From positions 32,179,732 to 32,243,731 of the forward strand of contig CM055095.1 of assembly GCA_029204225.1 (NCBI GenBank): a stretch of 64,000 bases of DNA, read 5' to 3'. Under the pieces are notes generated by a model, which worked only from the letters and a program-made list of their open reading frames with translations, was not told where the DNA came from and made no database searches. Shown here piece after piece: positions 44,317-56,090 of the stretch. Made by a program: the position numbers and the translations under genes. The number at the start of each line of letters is the position of its first letter. Position 1 is the stretch's first letter. The stretch is from Diphasiastrum complanatum. Its lineage: Eukaryota; Streptophyta; Lycopodiopsida; Lycopodiales; Lycopodiaceae.

Positions 44317-45715
44317 TTGCCTTCTCTATTAATTGACTTTGATAAGCATGTTCTCACTTTCAAGGAGGGTGATAAGGTAGTTACATTATTTGGCAGTAAT
44401 TTTGTACATCCGTTGGATCATATTTCTACAGTTAATGAAATGGAGACATTGGATTATTCTGAGTATGAAGTTTTTTCAATATGTGCTATTCCAGTTGTGG
44501 ATGTTCCTGAAATGAATCTAAATGGTTGTGAATTCTCAGCAATTCTTAACTCATTAAATTTAGATCATGAACAAGCAGTGAAAGAACATATCATAAATGA
44601 ATTTAGGGATGTTTTTCCATCTGAATTACCTCATGGTTTACCACCATCTAGGTCAGTAGACCACAGTATTGAGTTGATTCCAGGAAGTCAACCTGTCTCT
44701 AGACAACCTTATAGGTTCTCTCAGAAAGAGGAGATAGAGATTTCAAATCAAATAGAAAATTATTTGAGGATGGGACATATACAACCTAGTAAATCACCAT
44801 GGGGCGCTCTTGCTATTCTTAAAGCAAAGAAGATGGAGGTTTCTAGATGTGTGTGGATTACAAGGGTCTTAATAAAGTGACTATCAAAAAGAAATATCCA
44901 TTACCCATGATGGATGACCTTGTAGATCGCTTGGGTGGAGCACAGTATTTCACCAAGATAGATCTCAGGACAGGGTACCATCATATAAGAATTAAGTCGA
45001 AAGATGTCCAAAAGACATGATTTTGTTCTAGATTTGGTCATTATGAATTCTTGGTGTTGCCATTTGGATTAACGAATGCTCGAGCAACATTCCAGCAATG
45101 TTCACAGTAAATCCTTGGTGGAACACGTAGAATACCTAAAACTCGTCTTGATGAAACTCTGTCGGGAGTTACTCCAAGTGTGAATTCTTTAAGCAAGAGT
45201 TACTTTATCTCAGTCATCAGATCACAATAATGAGATCAAGATTGACGATGATAAAATCAAGATTGTGATTGAGTGGCCAATGCTGGGAAATGTGAGGCAA
45301 GTAAAGTCATTTTTAGGTTTTACACTTTTCTTCAAGAGATCTATTGAGGATTATGCTAAGTTAGCAGAACCGCTTAATAATCTGACAGAAGGGTTTGTTA
45401 ATAAAAAGAATAAGAGGAATCAACCTAGTCTCGCATGTTGTTTGGAACAAGAATTCGAATCAATATTTTGAGAAACTTAAAACAATGGTTGTTTCAGCTC
45501 CTGTGTTACAAATTGCAAATTCAGATTTACCTTACATCATGAGAACAGACGCAAGTGATGTTGCAGTTGGAGCAGTTCTACTACAAATGGATAGGCCACT
45601 AGCGTTTGAGAGCAAAAAATTCACTGGTCCTCAGTTGTGTTATACTACGTAGGAAAAGGAATTGTCTGTTGTAATCCATGCACTTAAGATGTTTATATAG
45701 TTGTCAGAAGATCTT
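44317..45715 (+). pseudogene. Gypsy F reverse transcriptase and RNase H
   Basis: 44317-44880 covers the spacer and polymerase start (EFRDVFPSELPHGLPPSR, DHSIELIPGSQPVSRQPYR, SPWGALAILKAKK). Shifted frames then read [31 protein letters not shown] and LPFGLTNARATFQQ; a gap removes YxDD. From 45265: VRQVKSFLGFTLFFKRSI, and from 45395 RTDASDVAVGAVLLQ, the RNase H start. Broken by stops at about 45018 and 45110. Confidence 0.85.
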
Positions 45716-46046
45716 TAGCTATTCTAATTATAGTTTAAAGATCATTAACAACCCTTGTAATTGATTCGTAGATTGGTTATTGGTGCATCATGAAGACGTG
45801 AAGAAGTACAGTAAAAGGATCTCCTTCGTACGCGTCATAACGTGAGAATGTGGAGTCGTTGCAACCATAGCCTAACCGCGGGAGCGTGAAGATGAAATCG
45901 TATGTCAACCGCAATCATTTCCTTGGCGGTTTCCTTCGATCAGCTGTCGTTCGTTCACTTCATAGGTGACCGTAAGGTCCAGCTTGGCAGTTTCCTTCGG
46001 TTTGCTAAAGTATCACAATGGACCGTAGGCTGGAGTGTTGTGGTTC
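45716..46046. other. Junction DNA, nothing recognised
   Basis: Separates gypsy F from the LTR starting at 46047. No domain is seen. Confidence 0.35.
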
Positions 46047-46916
46047 TGTTAGCCCCAAGGAATCCCTTGTATCTAATGGCAGCATTAGAAGAGTTACTGT
46101 GGCATGTATTTTGTAAGTCCACAAGTAAACTCAATTCTGTAAGCAATAATGCTTAGGAACCTTAGACTTAGACCCTTTTCCATTTAAGTTTAAGTATTAC
46201 CAAGAAATATTTGTAATACTTTAAACTTAGAAAGTCTAAGTTTAAAGTTACTTCTAAGTTTATTTTGTTAAGTGAACTTTTTACAAGAAGTCACTTCTTA
46301 GAATAGCTTAGCAATAAGCTTTGGGAGTATCCCATAAGGATCTTAGCATATGGGCCCACCACTCATTGTATATATTTCTAGAAGTGGATTTGGGAGCCTT
46401 AAGTAACACTTTGTATAAGCCCAAGCTTTAATAGACTAATCTATTCTTGCTTAACTTTTGTTCCCACTTGTGGATATAATACTTGGTGGTAGGTTCTCGA
46501 GCCCCACTAAGCTATCCTCAATTGGTTTTATGTTATGGTGAATGTGCTTATGGGATTATTATCTCTCACCTTGTTCAGCATTCTCTTGTGGAATTAAGTA
46601 GAATTGCTTAGACTTTAGGTCAAAAGTCACTACACCCATAATGGTCATTAGGGTTAGGTTAATTTAGGATACTCTCTAGTTGGGGGAAGCCTTAGAGAGC
46701 TAATAACCTAGGACATTCCTTAGTTGGGGGGCTGCCATAAGGAACTAGTTTAGATCATTTTCTCTCTCTAGAAGGGTGAACCTTAGGGGTTTGTTATGCA
46801 AGAGAACATAGAATGGCGTGGATCAAACCCCAACACCACTATACTTCAATGTCTTTTAGGAACCCTAACCCTACTAGTTGGGAAGCCATAGTAGGAAGAA
46901 ACCCTAAAAGACAACA
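46047..46916 (+). mobile_element. Probable 5' LTR (870 bp) followed by a degenerate primer-binding site
   Basis: Starts TGTTAGCCCCAAGG and ends GACAACA just before TTGGTGTTGTTGCCG, which resembles TTGGCGCCGTTGCCG, the site used by Athila/Tat-type gypsy elements. Its first ~305 bp recur inverted at 52634-52933. GTATATATT near 46370 could serve as TATA box. Confidence 0.65.
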
Positions 46917-47239
46917 TTGGTGTTGTTGCCGCTCTATTCTCCCTTTCTTTGCAATTTTTGTTGCTACCTTTTTTCCTACTAGTTTTCTAACTTTATCTTT
47001 TTGCATATTTTGGACTCCATCTCATTCCCCTCATCCTCACACACAGCCATCTTTTTTGGTAACGGGAGAGGAACCAAGTCCCTTGGTTTAAAAATCAGGG
47101 TTTTATAGTCATATTTTTTTCATGTTTTGAATTGTTTCCTCATTTTTTGCATCAAACTTGCATAATAGAATTCGCCCATCTACACATGACCTAAACAGAG
47201 CACTAGCCTTTCGAAACTCCTCTGAGAGAAATAAAACTC
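46917..47239 (+). other. Degenerate primer-binding site and unassigned interior
   Basis: The primer-binding-like site is 46917-46931. The rest, up to the next LTR, shows no domain. Confidence 0.4.
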
Positions 47240-47949
47240 TGTGGCATGTGTTTTGTAAGTCCACGTATGAGTATTTGTCAATAAACTTCTACCATGGCAT
47301 GTGTTTTATAAGTCCATGAGTAGAAGCTTAAAATAATAAAATAACTTAGAACTTAGGATTAGAACTTAGACTTAAGAAACTTAGAAAATATTTGTCTTAA
47401 ATTATCTCAAGTTTCAAAGCTAGAAACTTTTAAAGTTCTAAGTCCTAAGTTAGAAGTTCTAGAATGGCTAGTTTTAAACTAATCCCATAAGTTAGTGGAT
47501 ACTTATGGAAGACCCTCCTTGCTATAAAAGGAGAGGTATTTGTCATGTACACAACACTTTTGAGATTAAGCTTATTATGCTTCTCTATTTTGCATAGCTT
47601 GAGGGAAGGTGCTCGGGCCTCCTTGTCTCCTTCTCATTGGTTTGTATTGTGGCATGCATTTTATTGGTTCTATGTTTAGTACTAGTCGCAATCTCTTTCA
47701 TTTCCCTTTGGGTGTTAGATTAGAATTAGCTTAGTCAGCTTGCTAGTTGGGTACCGCCTTAGCAAGGTTTTAATTAGTTGTATTTATGTTTTTGAGCACC
47801 AGTTGGGAAAGCCTTGGTGCTCCCGTTCTTGTTTGTTTATTTCCATTTGAAAGCTTTGGTAGGTCCTTAAAAGTTGGACGATCCTCTCTACACTATACTA
47901 CACCCATGAGTAGATCTATCCATCGCGTAAACTAGAAATACTTCCAACA
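47240..47949 (+). mobile_element. 5' LTR of gypsy element E (left end approximate)
   Basis: Ends CTTCCAACA directly before a primer-binding site. Contains a TATA box TATAAAAG at 47523-47530. Shares TGTGGCATGT.TTTTGTAAGTCCAC with the LTR at 46047-46916 (there near 46100), so the two are related. The left end is uncertain; TG at 47240 is the best guess. Confidence 0.6.
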
Positions 47950-47965
47950 TTGGCACCGTTGCGAC
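47950..47965 (+). promoter_or_regulatory. Primer-binding site of gypsy E, Athila/Tat type
   Basis: TTGGCACCGTTGCGAC lies directly after the LTR end CA and resembles TTGGCGCCGTTGCCGG of plant Athila/Tat elements. Confidence 0.72.
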
Positions 47966-48779
47966 TTTTTAAGATTTTTTCTACCTAGCTTTCTTTTCCT
48001 TTCGTGTTTTTGCTTCCGTGTTTGTGTGTGTGCTTGCTTACATTTTACCTTCACACCACAACACCAGACTTCTCTCCAGGTCCTCAACGAGCTGTGGAGC
48101 AACCTATCAAGCCGGGGGGGGGGGGGCAACAAAGGTGTCAACTTGTGCATTTTCTTTGAAAGAAGTGGCCCAAGTGACATTTTTTTCAACCAAACAGGTA
48201 TATCAAAATTCGCTGGTATGTCTGCAGCCATAACAGACACTGATCTTCCATTTTGTCACTTCCACGAATTCTGACCCTGCTCAAATTCTCTAAAAACACT
48301 CTGATGTACTATCAAAATCCATTGTTTCCAACCAAATATTGCTATTAGAATTCGTCGACTTCACTGAGGCTAGATCTATCAAAGGTCAGTCCTCCAGCAG
48401 CTCTGCGAATTCTATTTCACAGATTTAGCCTATTTCTGTCAGAAAATCACCTTTCTCACTATTTCTCTTGTCTGTCAATAAAACCTTAGTATCAAAAATT
48501 GTCCGTCATACCACGAAATTGCCCACAGTGAGCACAATTTTTCTATACCCTCTGCGAATTCTATCCTTAAGAAAATTTCCAAAAAAATATCAAAAATTAG
48601 TATTTTGATAGAAAACACCCCTGTCAAAATTTGCAAGTACTGCAGTTGGATTCATCTGACTGTCTAGTATTGTCCACAAATTTTATTACAGCACAAAAGT
48701 CTAGTTTTTACCCAAAATTCTCCATTCTGCAAGAAAATTGCCCTTTTTGACTTTTTGGCCAGGTACAGTATTGTCTCAA
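47966..48779 (+). other. Leader of gypsy E
   Basis: Non-coding, with a G13 run at 48114-48126. The stretch after 48250 carries weak Gag-like composition but no domain I can support. Confidence 0.4.
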
Positions 48780-49500
48780 CCTTGAAGCTCCTGATCTCAC
48801 TTCCCGAACTACCCTCAAAGACGCTCTCATTAAGTGTTTCAAACCATCCAAACTGACTCAGAGCCCATTCATCCAAATCACCCATATCAAGATGTGTCGC
48901 AAAGAGTTGGTTAGAAACTACATTGAGTGCTTTAAACATCTCAAAGTAGAATGTGTTGACGAAAATATCACTCAATGTATGGCCATCAAATTGTTCTTGG
49001 TTGGATTGCCTAAAAACATCCGCCACGAACTAAAACCAGTTGACCTTTATGATCAACTTAAAGACATAATGACTCATGTTATCCATGAAGAAGACGCAAG
49101 TTCGGATGACGACTTTGACCATCGCGAAAAGAAATCCAAGAATCCCGACCGTCTTAATCACTCGAAGTCTGAAAATGTTGCCCAATCTTTTGAACTTCTG
49201 CATCAAATGGAAACCTGGCAGAAAGCTCAACAAACTCATATGGATTAACTCACTACTGATTTCCAAACTGCCATGAAAGGTCTTGACTCATGCACAAACC
49301 CAACGCCAAGCCCCTACACTTGAACCCAACAAAACCTAGCAGCAAAATGTACCTCCAAGTGAAGATTCGACACCCATTGTCTATCCTCACCCATCTGAAG
49401 AAATTAGGCTGCATCACCAGTATCACCAGCAAATTCGCAATGCAGACCAACACTCTTCCACCTCTCATAAAGTACCTCACAAGCCTTTTGAAAACAAAAC
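48780..49500 (+). pseudogene. Gypsy E gag
   Basis: TTLKDALIKCFKPSKL, SPFIQITHIKM, RNYIECFKHLKVE and KLFLVGLPKNIRHEL align with Gag of copy D (56187-56750) in order and spacing. An acidic stretch EEDASSDDDFD follows, as in D. Interrupted by TAA at about 49246 and further breaks. Confidence 0.82.
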
Positions 49501-49543
49501 CCTTGAGGGTACTGAAGTTTGCGGGGATTTATTACAAGTCAAT

Positions 49544-50060
49544 GTGACTCTCTCTTTTCACGTTCTCTGGATACATGCAGAAAAATTGAAACAACAAATG
49601 CAATCCACTGACACCACCACCCCTGATGAGTTGCCCAAAATGCCATTACATCTCACAAATCCACTCAGTGAAAGGGACAATATCAAAATTCCAGCTACCC
49701 ATCGCCAATCTCACGAAGTCCTCATTGTACTGGATAGAGGTTCTGGTGTCAACGTCATTTCCACCTCCCTCATGATAGAATGGAATCTGAGAGACAAACT
49801 CACTAAACCCATTTGTCAGCTTAGGATGGCTGATCAAAGTGTGGTCCGACCTACCGGTTTCCTTTCACACAAGTGTTGATCAAACTAGGAGGCCTGAAGT
49901 TTTCTATAGACCTCGTTGTACTCAACATTCCTAGCAATGCCTATTCCTATGAGTTACCAATTGGTTGCCCTTGGCTCACCAATGCAAGAGTCGTTCACGA
50001 CTGGAGCCAAGGCCGAGTCACCTTTGGAAATCGAGATAGCCCGTACTAGTCCACCCACGA
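49544..50060 (+). pseudogene. Gypsy E protease with DRG in place of DSG
   Basis: Reads IVLDRGSGVNVISTSLM and CQLRMADQSV, homologous to ILDSGSG.NIMALSL of C and D. The Ser after the catalytic Asp is Arg, a change expected to disrupt the active site. A frameshift near 49875 follows; the second block (YELPIGCPWLTNARVVHDWSQGRVTFGN) lies in another frame. Confidence 0.82.
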
Positions 50061-50640
50061 AAAAGGTCATTATGTTAATCTACTGATATCATAAATTAGA
50101 GTCACAGTTTAGCTACCATTGATTGTGTGAATGCCAATTCTTGTGCTCAACATCAGGATGATTGTACCTATACTCTTTTGCCCTATAACGAACAAATTCC
50201 TGATATAGACACCCTTATTATTAATATCAATTTTATTGATATTCTTCCACACACTGATGAGTTGTTAAATGTTGTCTAGCTACCTATTGATGAATCAAAA
50301 AATTTATTCGTAGATGACGAGAATGTCTTACAAATTCAGAATTGCCCAGACGATTTGGACATTTTTGACATTCAGATCCTCACCTATATGGAGGCCCTTC
50401 CACTCAAGGCCTTTCCGCAGCAGTCATCCAAAGTGGAACCAGTTGCCAAAGTTACGGTCGAAAAACATGATACAAAGTTATACCGGGTCAAACGACCAAA
50501 CTATCCATGGGACCTCTGTGAGGAGGAAACAATTTTTCAAATCGACGATGAAATCCTCCATGATGTGCCACCACTTTCTCATCCGCACACCTCACGTCCT
50601 CCAAAGCCACAACCTCGTGGCCATACTGACATGTCCATGA
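50061..50640 (+). pseudogene. Gypsy E protease-to-polymerase linker
   Basis: Frame 50355-50654 and the preceding stretch match the layout of the linker in C and D: an acidic part, then PWDLCEEE...IDDEILHDVPPLSHPH in the place of the W(D)...EVWDTI..D.ISE..TPP segment. Ends abruptly at the next LTR; no polymerase follows. Confidence 0.6.
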
Positions 50641-51120
50641 CTGGTCTCGGGTAGCATGTCCACGCTAGTGACCAGTAGACCAACAACTCGTAAGTTAATT
50701 GTGACTATAAGGGAATTGGGGCTCTTATGTGTACATGGTCATAATTAATGGTTGTGGGCCTAAACACTTGATGGTGGATTTGTATGGGTCTATCAATGAG
50801 TCATTGGGGAACTGAATGACGTGGCCCAGATAGGCTGCAGAGGTGTTGAATGAGGTGTCATAGTGCACTACTAGTGGTGCATGGATCTTGGTGGGTATAA
50901 GTATACCTATTGGGCTCTCACTAGTGTATGCTTGATAGCATGATCGGTGGCAGGATGTTTCTGGTGTGATGCCTCATTCCTCTTTGTGATTGATCCATAG
51001 CTTGGGGGCTAGATCCGTTTGATCTAGGTTTGGTTGGGTTAGTCTGTCCACCATCAGGTTCCCTTGTGTTGCTTGTGATTGACATGCTTAGAATAGGATC
51101 CTTGGATTGAGGATTTTACA
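50641..51120 (+). mobile_element. 5' LTR of another element (left end approximate)
   Basis: Ends GATTTTACA directly before a perfect primer-binding site. The matching start TGTCC lies near 50634, overlapping the end of element E, so this element cut E. Confidence 0.55.
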
Positions 51121-51121
51121 T

Positions 51122-51134
51122 TGGTATCAGAGCC
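51122..51134 (+). promoter_or_regulatory. Primer-binding site, initiator-Met tRNA type
   Basis: TGGTATCAGAGCC exactly. Confidence 0.85.
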
Positions 51135-52633
51135 AATTCTGAGCATGTTTTTGCCATTGATTTGTGTTCAAGATGAAATCTCGAATTGTGTGGGGATTTT
51201 TCCGTTGTGTGATACGGAATCTCGACATTCTTTGAAAGAATCAGTGGAGTAACAAGTGGGGAAAATTTGAATGCCTCTTCCCAAAAATCACTTTTTGAGA
51301 TACAATCAGTTGGGTGGTATGTGTACTACCAGGTATTAAATCGATTAGACTTTTGAGCACTTCAAATCTGTGGTTAGGAAGTAAAGTTTGGTTTTCTTGA
51401 ATCACTTATGTTGCCATTTACTTTATTTGGGACACTTTCCCATTAGCAATGAGTTCAAATAGAGGAAATGCTAGTTTATACAAATTTTTCTTCTTTAAAT
51501 AGTGATTTAGGTGGTTTTGTTGGCTGTCTTTTGTTTTTTATTGAGCCAATTTTGGCTTGAATCAGAAAAAAAGCAAGAAAAGAAGCACAAAAAAGACTAA
51601 TCACCGGTTGTAAGTATTGGTTGCTTCTTATAGGTTTAGCATGGCGGTTTATTGGTTACAAGTTGTGTTGGATTTTTTGGCAAACCAACGAGTTTGGCAG
51701 GCTTTGGTAAATCAGTAAAGCCATCATATTGATAGTATGGTTTACAACATTGCCTATTGTATAAATAAAGATAGGCACCTGCAAAACAAGGGTTTTGGAA
51801 AGAAAAAAAAAATGGGTAGCATATACCCTGTTTTCAAGCCATAATAGAACCCTTGCATATGTAAATCTATAAGATAGCTTGCTTATACATGTAAGATTGT
51901 AAAGCAACAGTAAAAACGCCTCATTAGAATCTATGATTTGCAATAACATCATAAGGAATGCATGAATAGCTTTAAGCATATGGAAAAAGCTAGATGATGC
52001 TTTGTTTTTTGGAAAACAAAACGGCAAGGGAGTCTTCAAATCTGCTCTAGTAAGAACCCTCCAGTGCGCCCTCAAATCAACAGCGTGCCTGCTCAATCAA
52101 TACTGTGAATAGCGTGATGGAAACGAGCCTGACAAGCCCTCCATCAGCCACCATCTCTCCCTCCCTCGGGTCTCTGTCTCTCTCAGGCCCCTTCTCGCGA
52201 CTTGAAGGAGCCCAAACCCTCTTCTTTTTAAGGGAAAGGTGAGGGGGGGGGGCGGGGGGGGGGGATAAGGTTTAAACAATTAGTTAGTTTAAGATTTAAG
52301 TTATTGAATGTGTTGAGCTGGTAGGGAGGAGGGGTGGGTCTGGAGATCTTATCCCAAAGTTTCTGTTTTTTCTTTTTTCTTTTTCATTTTTTACTGATTC
52401 CATGGATTTGTGTTAGTCAACTTGGACTACGTAAATGCAAATGCAGTTAATGTGCTTGGGGAATCGTAATGGCTTAAGTAGTTATGTTAAATGGATTTTT
52501 GATGCATTGACGAGGTTTTCCGAATTTTTATTGCTTAAGATCTATTTGGCAATGCTCATTGGTACAAATCCTATAAGGCTCACGTTATGGTCCGATAAAA
52601 ACTCTATTTTTTGGACATTGCTCCATTAGGAAA
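51135..52633 (+). other. Interior without readable coding capacity
   Basis: No Gag or Pol domain is seen in any frame. A broken G run lies at 52243-52264. A 146-codon minus-strand frame (52096-51656) has no recognisable domain. Confidence 0.4.
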
Positions 52634-52947
52634 TATATGCTAAGATGCTTATGGGATACTCCCAAAGCTATTGCTAAGCTATTCTAAGAAGTGACTTCTT
52701 GTAAGAAGTTCGCTTAACAAAATAAACTTAGAAATCACTTTAAACTTAGACTTTCTAAGTTTAAAGTATTACAAATATTTCTTGGTAATACTTAAACTTA
52801 AATGGAAAAGGGGTCTAAGGTTCCTAAGCATTATTGCCTACAAAATTAAGTTTACTTGTGGACTTACAAAACACATGCCACAGTAACTCTTCTAATGCCG
52901 CCATTAAATACAAAGGGTTCCTTGGGGCTAACATTATCCCCTCGTTT
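52634..52947 (-). mobile_element. Inverted partial LTR with polypurine tract
   Basis: On the minus strand the polypurine-like AAACGAGGGGATAA (52947-52934) precedes TGTTAGCCCCAAGG (from 52933). About 300 bp match 46047-46351 in inverted orientation. It is the 5' part of a 3' LTR on the minus strand. Confidence 0.75.
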
Positions 52948-54942
52948 ATAGCATTGGCGGCCCCATGCCAACGAGGTCACAATAAGATGTGACAGGCTTG
53001 TTAAGTGGTTGCACGCTTTGCTAGATGTTGTCATGCACAATGCCCTGAGGGTAAGGTTCCAAAATTGTTGAACGGCTCGGTGAAACTTGCAGAAACTTGG
53101 AGCTGGTTTGTCGAGATCATTTTCATTTGCTTGCTAGAATCATCCATTAGATAGTTTGCATGAGTTAGATTATCTTAGGCAATAACAACGATGGCAATAT
53201 TGACACTGGGAGATGAATGGCAGGGAAGTGAAAGAATTATGATTGGGAAATGAAATGGAAGGGAAGTGAAAGAACTGGGTTGAAGTGCACATGTTGTTAC
53301 TTTGATTCATGGGAATACATAGCTGGCAGTGGTCTTCTGAGATCACCTACTGCACCATCCTTTCTGCTATACCATTACTTCTATGAGCTGGTTGCCTTGA
53401 AGATTTTATCTTCTTGTTGGAGTGCAGCTTCTGAATTACGTTGCAGATGCATTTGCAGTATCGATGAAGATTTTATTGTAGAACCAACTACTTCTCATAG
53501 CACTTCGCATGATCAAATTAAAGCACATTTAGCGCATCCATTGGTGATGACGAACACTTGAAGTATGGGTGTGAAAATGGAAGAAGGTAAGGCTTCAAGC
53601 TTATTTATGTAGGGGAAGGTGGAGGAGGTGAAATGTGGTAGGAATAGTGAGGTATATTGTATTGCTTCCTAATTTTGTCATAGGATAATCATTGCTCATA
53701 GTGCATGTCTGTTAGCAGATTCTAAAGAATCCTCAGATGCCGAGCCAAGTTGAAGACACAAGTTATCTCTCACCCATGACCGAGGAGGTCTCAGAAGGAA
53801 GAGAGCAGAAGAAGCTGAGAGCCGAGCATGAGAGCCGAGGAAGTACTAGCTAGGAAATCAGTGAGTTATCTATGTGAGCCTACATGGTGTATCCCAAAGA
53901 AAGAATGACCATGTAGGAGCTAGTAATATTTCCTAGGCATTGTAAATAAATGTAGACCTCCCTTAAATTAGTTAGAGTGAGCCACCTTTTGATGGTGACC
54001 TTTAGTAGAAGGGCAAATTCCACATGTAATTTCTAATTTGGTGGAATTGCCACTTGGGCTCCACATGGGCAGCCTTCTTGCTTATTTAAGGGCCCCCCCT
54101 CTCTTGTGAGGGAGCTTTTTGATGTATTGTCAAGTTCTCTTGAGCTAATAAAGAGGATCCTCCACAAGTTCTTGATGATAGCTAAGCTCCTTGTTCATGG
54201 CAATGTTCTTGAGTGAGATTTCTATGAGCATGCTTGGTTCCTTTGCATTGTGGATTAACTAGGTTTTTGTTTCTTGTTTCTTGCTTAGTTGTGGATTAGA
54301 ATTCAGTTCTTGTTTGCGAAATAAGGTAGTAGTCAGCATTCAAGTAAACTAGATAAGCTGGTTTGTGGTATAATTCTTGCATACTCCCTTACAGCCCAGT
54401 TCTTGATTGTTCTTGAGCAATCTAAGCATCAAGAAATGAGTGTTTCTTGATCCTTAGACTGTTAAAATGCTGCTAGGAATCTTGTTTCTTGTTTCTTGAA
54501 TCTTGTTTTTTGTTCCATTAGTTAATCTTGTCTTGATTGTTTCTGATTCAGTAGATAATAAGATTGCTCCCAGTTCTAAAACGCTAATCCTCTTGAGTTG
54601 TAGATGGTTACATGGCTGGTTATGCATGTAGCTGAGTATCGAAACCATGTCTCTCATTGACAAGCTGGAAAATACATGCTGAAAACAGAGTAACGCTTCT
54701 GTTGTAACTGTTCTATTAAGAAGAAGTACCATAAAGAACCGTAACTATAGAAGTATAAGAAGAAGCAGAACACCGTGTTCACAGATTCAAGGAATCTGTG
54801 AACATTTGACATCGTTGCACAGCTCGACATACAATAAACTGCCCAAACCATTCGGATCTATGCCACACACCCATCGCTCTTCGAACTTCCACGCCTTCAT
54901 CACAGAGGACACCATTTTCGTCCTGCCTACCGCGAACCGCAC
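52948..54942. other. No gene recognised; possible LTR-like promoter near 54080
   Basis: The segment 53950-54170 has an LTR-like look (TATTTAAGGG at about 54080, then an AATAAAG-type signal near 54148) but no repeat partner was found. Confidence 0.3.
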
Positions 54943-55380
54943 TTCTCAATCGATGGCCTTCAGTTAGATCTCAACCGACACACTGCATCAGATCTCAACC
55001 GATGTCATCTTCTTAAATCTCAATCGATGGCCTTCACTTAGATCTCGACCGACGCTTCGGGTCAGATCTCAACCGACGGCCCTCAATCAAATCTCGACCG
55101 ACGCCTATTCACTCAAATCTCAACCGACGGTCAGTATTAAATCTCAACCAACGCTTCGAGTCAGATCTCGACCGACAACCTCGCGTCAGATCTCGACCGA
55201 CGATGCTTTACGTCAGATCTCAACTGACGACCTTGCGTCAGATCTCGACCGACGACCTCGCGTCAGAACTCGACCGATGCCCTCGCCACAGATCTCAACC
55301 GACAGCTTCGCAACAAATCTTGACCGACGCTTTCATGTCAGTTCTCAACTGACGGCTAATCTCATATCTCAACTGATCCT
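54943..55380. repeat. 25-bp minisatellite, left array beside gypsy D
   Basis: About fifteen copies of a ~25-bp unit with core TCTCRACCGACG and variable spacers (TTCGCGTCAGA type). The same core forms the array at 62669-62960. Confidence 0.88.
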
Positions 55381-56090
55381 TTGACCGTCCAGTCCACCAG
55401 CATTACAGTCACTGTGACTACTTGTAACAACCGCATTAATCTGTCGTGACCATTCTACACAATGGCAACTATTTCCAATAGTAGAAAATACATTCACCAA
55501 AACAACCATTACTTTACTCCTTGCATTCTTGCGACCAAACATATCAAACCACAATAAGCCGCAATCCCACAGCCCTACGTCTACCCTCGGTCGTCATTGC
55601 CTACAGCAAACCTCAATCCTACGACCCTATGGCTACATTCGGCCGTCACAAATCGCAATAAGCCGCAATCCCACGGCCCTAATCTACCCTCGGTCGCCCC
55701 TGACCGCATCAGACCGCACTCATACGGACTACGACTCCTTCCTCACCTCCAACCACCAATCAATCACCCTTTCCCACATTTCGCATAGCAACGTTGACGC
55801 CGCACCCAGCCGTTGCTACAGCCACAAGCCATTGAGACCGCAACTGATCGCAATCGACTGCAAAAAAAAAAAAAAAAAAAAACAACACCTGCAACGGACC
55901 GTTACAACCCGTATTGCACCGCTACAACTGCATTCTATCGTTCCACCACCTTAGCCATATCCACCGCCATTAGTTGCATTACACTCGCATCTACTGTGGA
56001 TCCGTAGAAACCGCATTCCAACACCCGTATCCACTGTAACCAGAGTCCAAGTGCATATTTACACAATCCTATGACACTCTACATGCTGTC
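55381..56090 (+). other. Untranslated region before gypsy D gag
   Basis: Rich in CCGCA/ACGGCCCTA words repeated around 55560-55690, with an A21 run at 55862-55882. No LTR end or primer-binding site was recognised. Confidence 0.4.

Larger units (their letters stand above)
43481..45715 (+). mobile_element. Ty3/gypsy element F, decayed
   Basis: Order: gag C-terminus with knuckle, protease, reverse transcriptase, RNase H start; nothing readable after about 45715. A different lineage from C, D and E: the protease reads ILLDSGSTYNFIN and the polymerase contains FGLTNARATFQQ. There are several stops, and the segment with the polymerase catalytic YxDD loop is missing between about 45110 and 45250. 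Confidence 0.85.

Noticed and set aside
51656-52279. 146-codon and 60-codon minus-strand frames
   Set aside because: No recognisable domain, no splice logic joining them, and the shorter one begins in a G-run translation.
53250-53561. 103-codon plus-strand frame
   Set aside because: No domain, no neighbouring exon that could be joined, and composition like the surrounding non-coding DNA.
54943-55380. CRISPR-like spaced repeats
   Set aside because: Units are contiguous with short degenerate gaps, no unique spacers of constant size, and the context is a plant retroelement.
55529-56007. 141-codon frame rich in Ser/Thr/Pro/His
   Set aside because: Lies in repeated CCGCA/ACGGCCC DNA with an A21 run; no domain and no conserved start.
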